From positions 1,726,499-1,790,498 of the forward strand of contig JAJVDF010000250.1 in assembly GCA_022410635.1 (NCBI GenBank): a stretch of 64,000 bases of DNA, in the 5' to 3' direction. How positions within the stretch are numbered: the first letter of the stretch is position 1; each line of letters begins with the position of its first letter. This stretch comes from Tretioscincus oriximinensis. Its lineage: Eukaryota; Chordata; Lepidosauria; Squamata; Gymnophthalmidae. Shown here in pieces: positions 62,180 through 64,000 of this stretch. A program made the translations under genes and the position numbers. Under the pieces are notes generated by a model. That model ran no database searches. It was not told where the DNA came from and saw nothing but the letters and a program-made list of their open reading frames with translations.

Positions 62180-63827
62180 ATAATGCTAGGCTGGTTCTGC
62201 ACCAAATATTCTAGTGTGTGTGTATGTGCCAAGTTACCTATTTCACTCACCCAGGTCTCTGTAATGCTCTGTAATGCAACAGCACCAAGCATCCCTTGAT
62301 CCTGAAGGCTAAGAGACATATCTGGCCCTCATTTTCCAAACTTTTCAACTTTGCCTCCTACCACCATATCACCTCTGTGTTGAAATGCTCCCCCTCACCC
62401 CCCCACCAGCGTCCCTTTCTTTTCTCACCCACACGCCTCCCTCTGCTTTTCAGATCCTTCCTGGCCAGATGCTTAAACCCTGCATCATTGAGGCAGCAGG
62501 AAACCTCCTGGCTCTCACCCAGGAGATAGATGTAAACATTCCATATCTTCTTCCCAATCATAATTTCCTTTATCCAACTGTCTCTAGGAAGCCTCCCTTT
62601 TTTAAAGCAAGTTCTACCACCAGCAAGAATACAGATTGACAAGGATCAGTAATTGAGTTCTTATGGCTTGACAGGGCCTGTTTGCAGTGCAAGTGTGAGT
62701 TTTATGACAAGTCAATTGGCACTTTAAGAACTTTGATTGTACTCTGTCCATTATGTCTGCTTTGGTTTTATTCTCCTTTTCCCCCTATTTAATCATAGCA
62801 CTTTGAATTGCTTTCAGGGTGTGTAAAAAAAAGGAAACCTAGGGCTAGATCGAATAATTTAATCAAACCTACACCCCTCTTGCCATGGCTGTCTTTTAAG
62901 GGCTATAAGTAGATGTGAAAGTGCAGCTGTAACAGTTTTACAGGCTGTTCTTCGGGGACTGGGGAAGTACTGCATTTTAATGGTGCATTGGTTCTTGCTG
63001 ATTTAGTATGTAATGAAACCCCTGTCAGAGCAGAGAATACTTTACTCTCATGTCAGTAGGCCTTAAACCATTACAGCGCATACTAATTGTGCCTGGAATC
63101 CTGGAAATTAAATCATCCACTGCGTGAAGTGTGCAGCAACGAAGGAAAGAAGAAAGAAATTATCCTTTTCTTCACTTTTCATTGATTTCTGACAGAGCCG
63201 TAGCAATCGTTCCAATACGTAGAAACCGTCTTAAATGTCTTATTTATATTATCTATCTAGGGCACAATTCCACCTCATTGAGGCCAATGTTTCCTTTGGC
63301 ATTGAATTCAAAAGGATTAAGATTGGATACTGAAATATCTTTCTTTTCCTCATTATTACTGTACAAAATCCCTGCATAATCATCAATGCATTTATCCTTT
63401 GCAAAATTCCCTTGTGGTTGTAGAAAGCCACTTTTATTCTCATCTTGCAGGAAGAAAAGCAAAGAGCACAGTGGGGAGGTTTTTCAACATCTTGCTAAGG
63501 GAACATGTCTGAGATGAAAGTAAATGGAGTTTTTGGTATCACATTTAATGACTCCTTAGCTCAAGATCCATTCTTGCTCCATGGTACACCCACAGGCATT
63601 CGTTGTTATTCAGGCAGTGCATTCCACGATATATAGAAAAGAGTTAAACCCTAATGTGCTATTTACTTGTTTATTTATTTAAAACTATTACTGCTGCTAT
63701 TTTAACTTGAACCAATTTGACTTAAAGATTTCAAGAGAAAAGCAAGGTTAGAACAGAGTTTTTATATATATAAAAGACAGCACTAAAGCCTAATTCCCAC
63801 TTACCAATTTGAAATAAATAGACTTTG
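62180..63827. other. Downstream intergenic DNA, nothing recognised
   Basis: Short ORFs on both strands (for example 62296-62529 and 63131-63379) lack any signature. A C/T-rich patch lies at about 62388-62460. No repeat could be assigned. Confidence 0.55.
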
Positions 63828-64000
63828 AAGTCCAGCAAAGGAGCTAGCAGCACTTTGAGACTAACTTGAGAAAAGTGGTTGGCATAAGCTTTCGTAGACA
63901 GGTCTTCAGCATCTGAAGAAGTAGACCTGTCTACGAAAGCTTATGCCAACCACTTTTCTCAAGTTAGTCTCAAAGTGCTGCTAGCTCCTTTGCTGGACTT
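63828..64000 (+). mobile_element. Penelope-like terminal palindrome, copy C, with hammerhead-like core
   Basis: Bases 63828-63905 are the exact reverse complement of 63923-64000: 78 bp without a mismatch around a 17-base spacer. The element reaches the window edge and may continue. On the + strand the centre holds CTGAAGA (63913-63919), a GTAGA-CCTG-TCTAC stem-loop, GAAA (63935-63938) and GC-TTAT-GC. This is the arrangement of conserved core, stem II, GAAA and a minimal stem III in hammerhead ribozymes of Penelope-like retroelements. Family assignment is by this architecture and by shared arms with copies at 13.05 and 38.1 kb. Confidence 0.65.

Noticed and set aside
1..64000. CRISPR arrays, operons, tRNA or rRNA genes
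   Set aside because: No regularly spaced repeats, no ribosome-binding-site-led ORF runs and no complete cloverleaf. The only tRNA-like text belongs to the SINE at 15.2 kb. The sequence is vertebrate nuclear DNA.

Overview
The window is vertebrate nuclear DNA, AT-rich and intron-dominated, with isolated single N calls throughout. It most likely comes from a non-avian sauropsid, probably a squamate. The repeats support this: 5'-truncated CR1 LINEs of two lineages (one ending in the classic ATTCTATG tail, one ending in TTCTTATGT), a tRNA-derived SINE with a TAAATAAA tail, Tc1/mariner elements, hAT-like elements and Penelope-like termini. No prokaryotic features are present. The taxon is inferred from repeats and not proven.

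One protein-coding gene is recognisable: the 3' part of the Eph receptor tyrosine kinase gene EPHA3 on the + strand. Ten coding exons lie between 1567 and 47440. All have AG acceptors and GT donors with compatible phases. Together they encode 452 contiguous residues from just before the transmembrane helix through the juxtamembrane tyrosines, the complete kinase domain and the SAM domain to the C-terminal PVPV and a TAA stop. The ectodomain exons lie upstream of the window. A 3' UTR of about 3 kb probably ends at an AATAAA near 50463. It contains a hAT-like insertion.

Layout: 1-1566 is intron. 1567-2143 holds the transmembrane and juxtamembrane exons. 6070-6195 covers the JM tyrosines and kinase start. 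14140-14325 is the N-lobe. 27427-27488 is the hinge region, 29578-29787 the catalytic and activation loops, 30930-31079 the P+1 region and subdomain IX, and 35186-35379 the C-lobe. 44986-45141 and 47335-47440 encode SAM and the C terminus. Introns carry nearly all of the recognisable mobile DNA. 50.5-64 kb is downstream intergenic DNA with no gene I can support; it contains a CR1 copy, LTR-like and L2-like remnants, foldback elements and microsatellites.

The most notable non-gene signal is the density of inverted-repeat (foldback) structures. These include a perfect 78-bp inverted repeat at the right edge of the window whose centre resembles a hammerhead-ribozyme core, as in Penelope-like retroelements, with two decayed relatives at 38.1 and 13.05 kb. 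There is a compact island at 6.75-7.13 kb combining a G-quadruplex motif, a 43-nt strictly alternating purine-pyrimidine tract and two near-perfect palindromes. A family of about ten short hairpin elements shares one core. In the gene, the kinase subdomain IX motif reads D-A-W-S instead of the usual D-V-W-S. I saw no convincing evidence of an undescribed multi-gene system.
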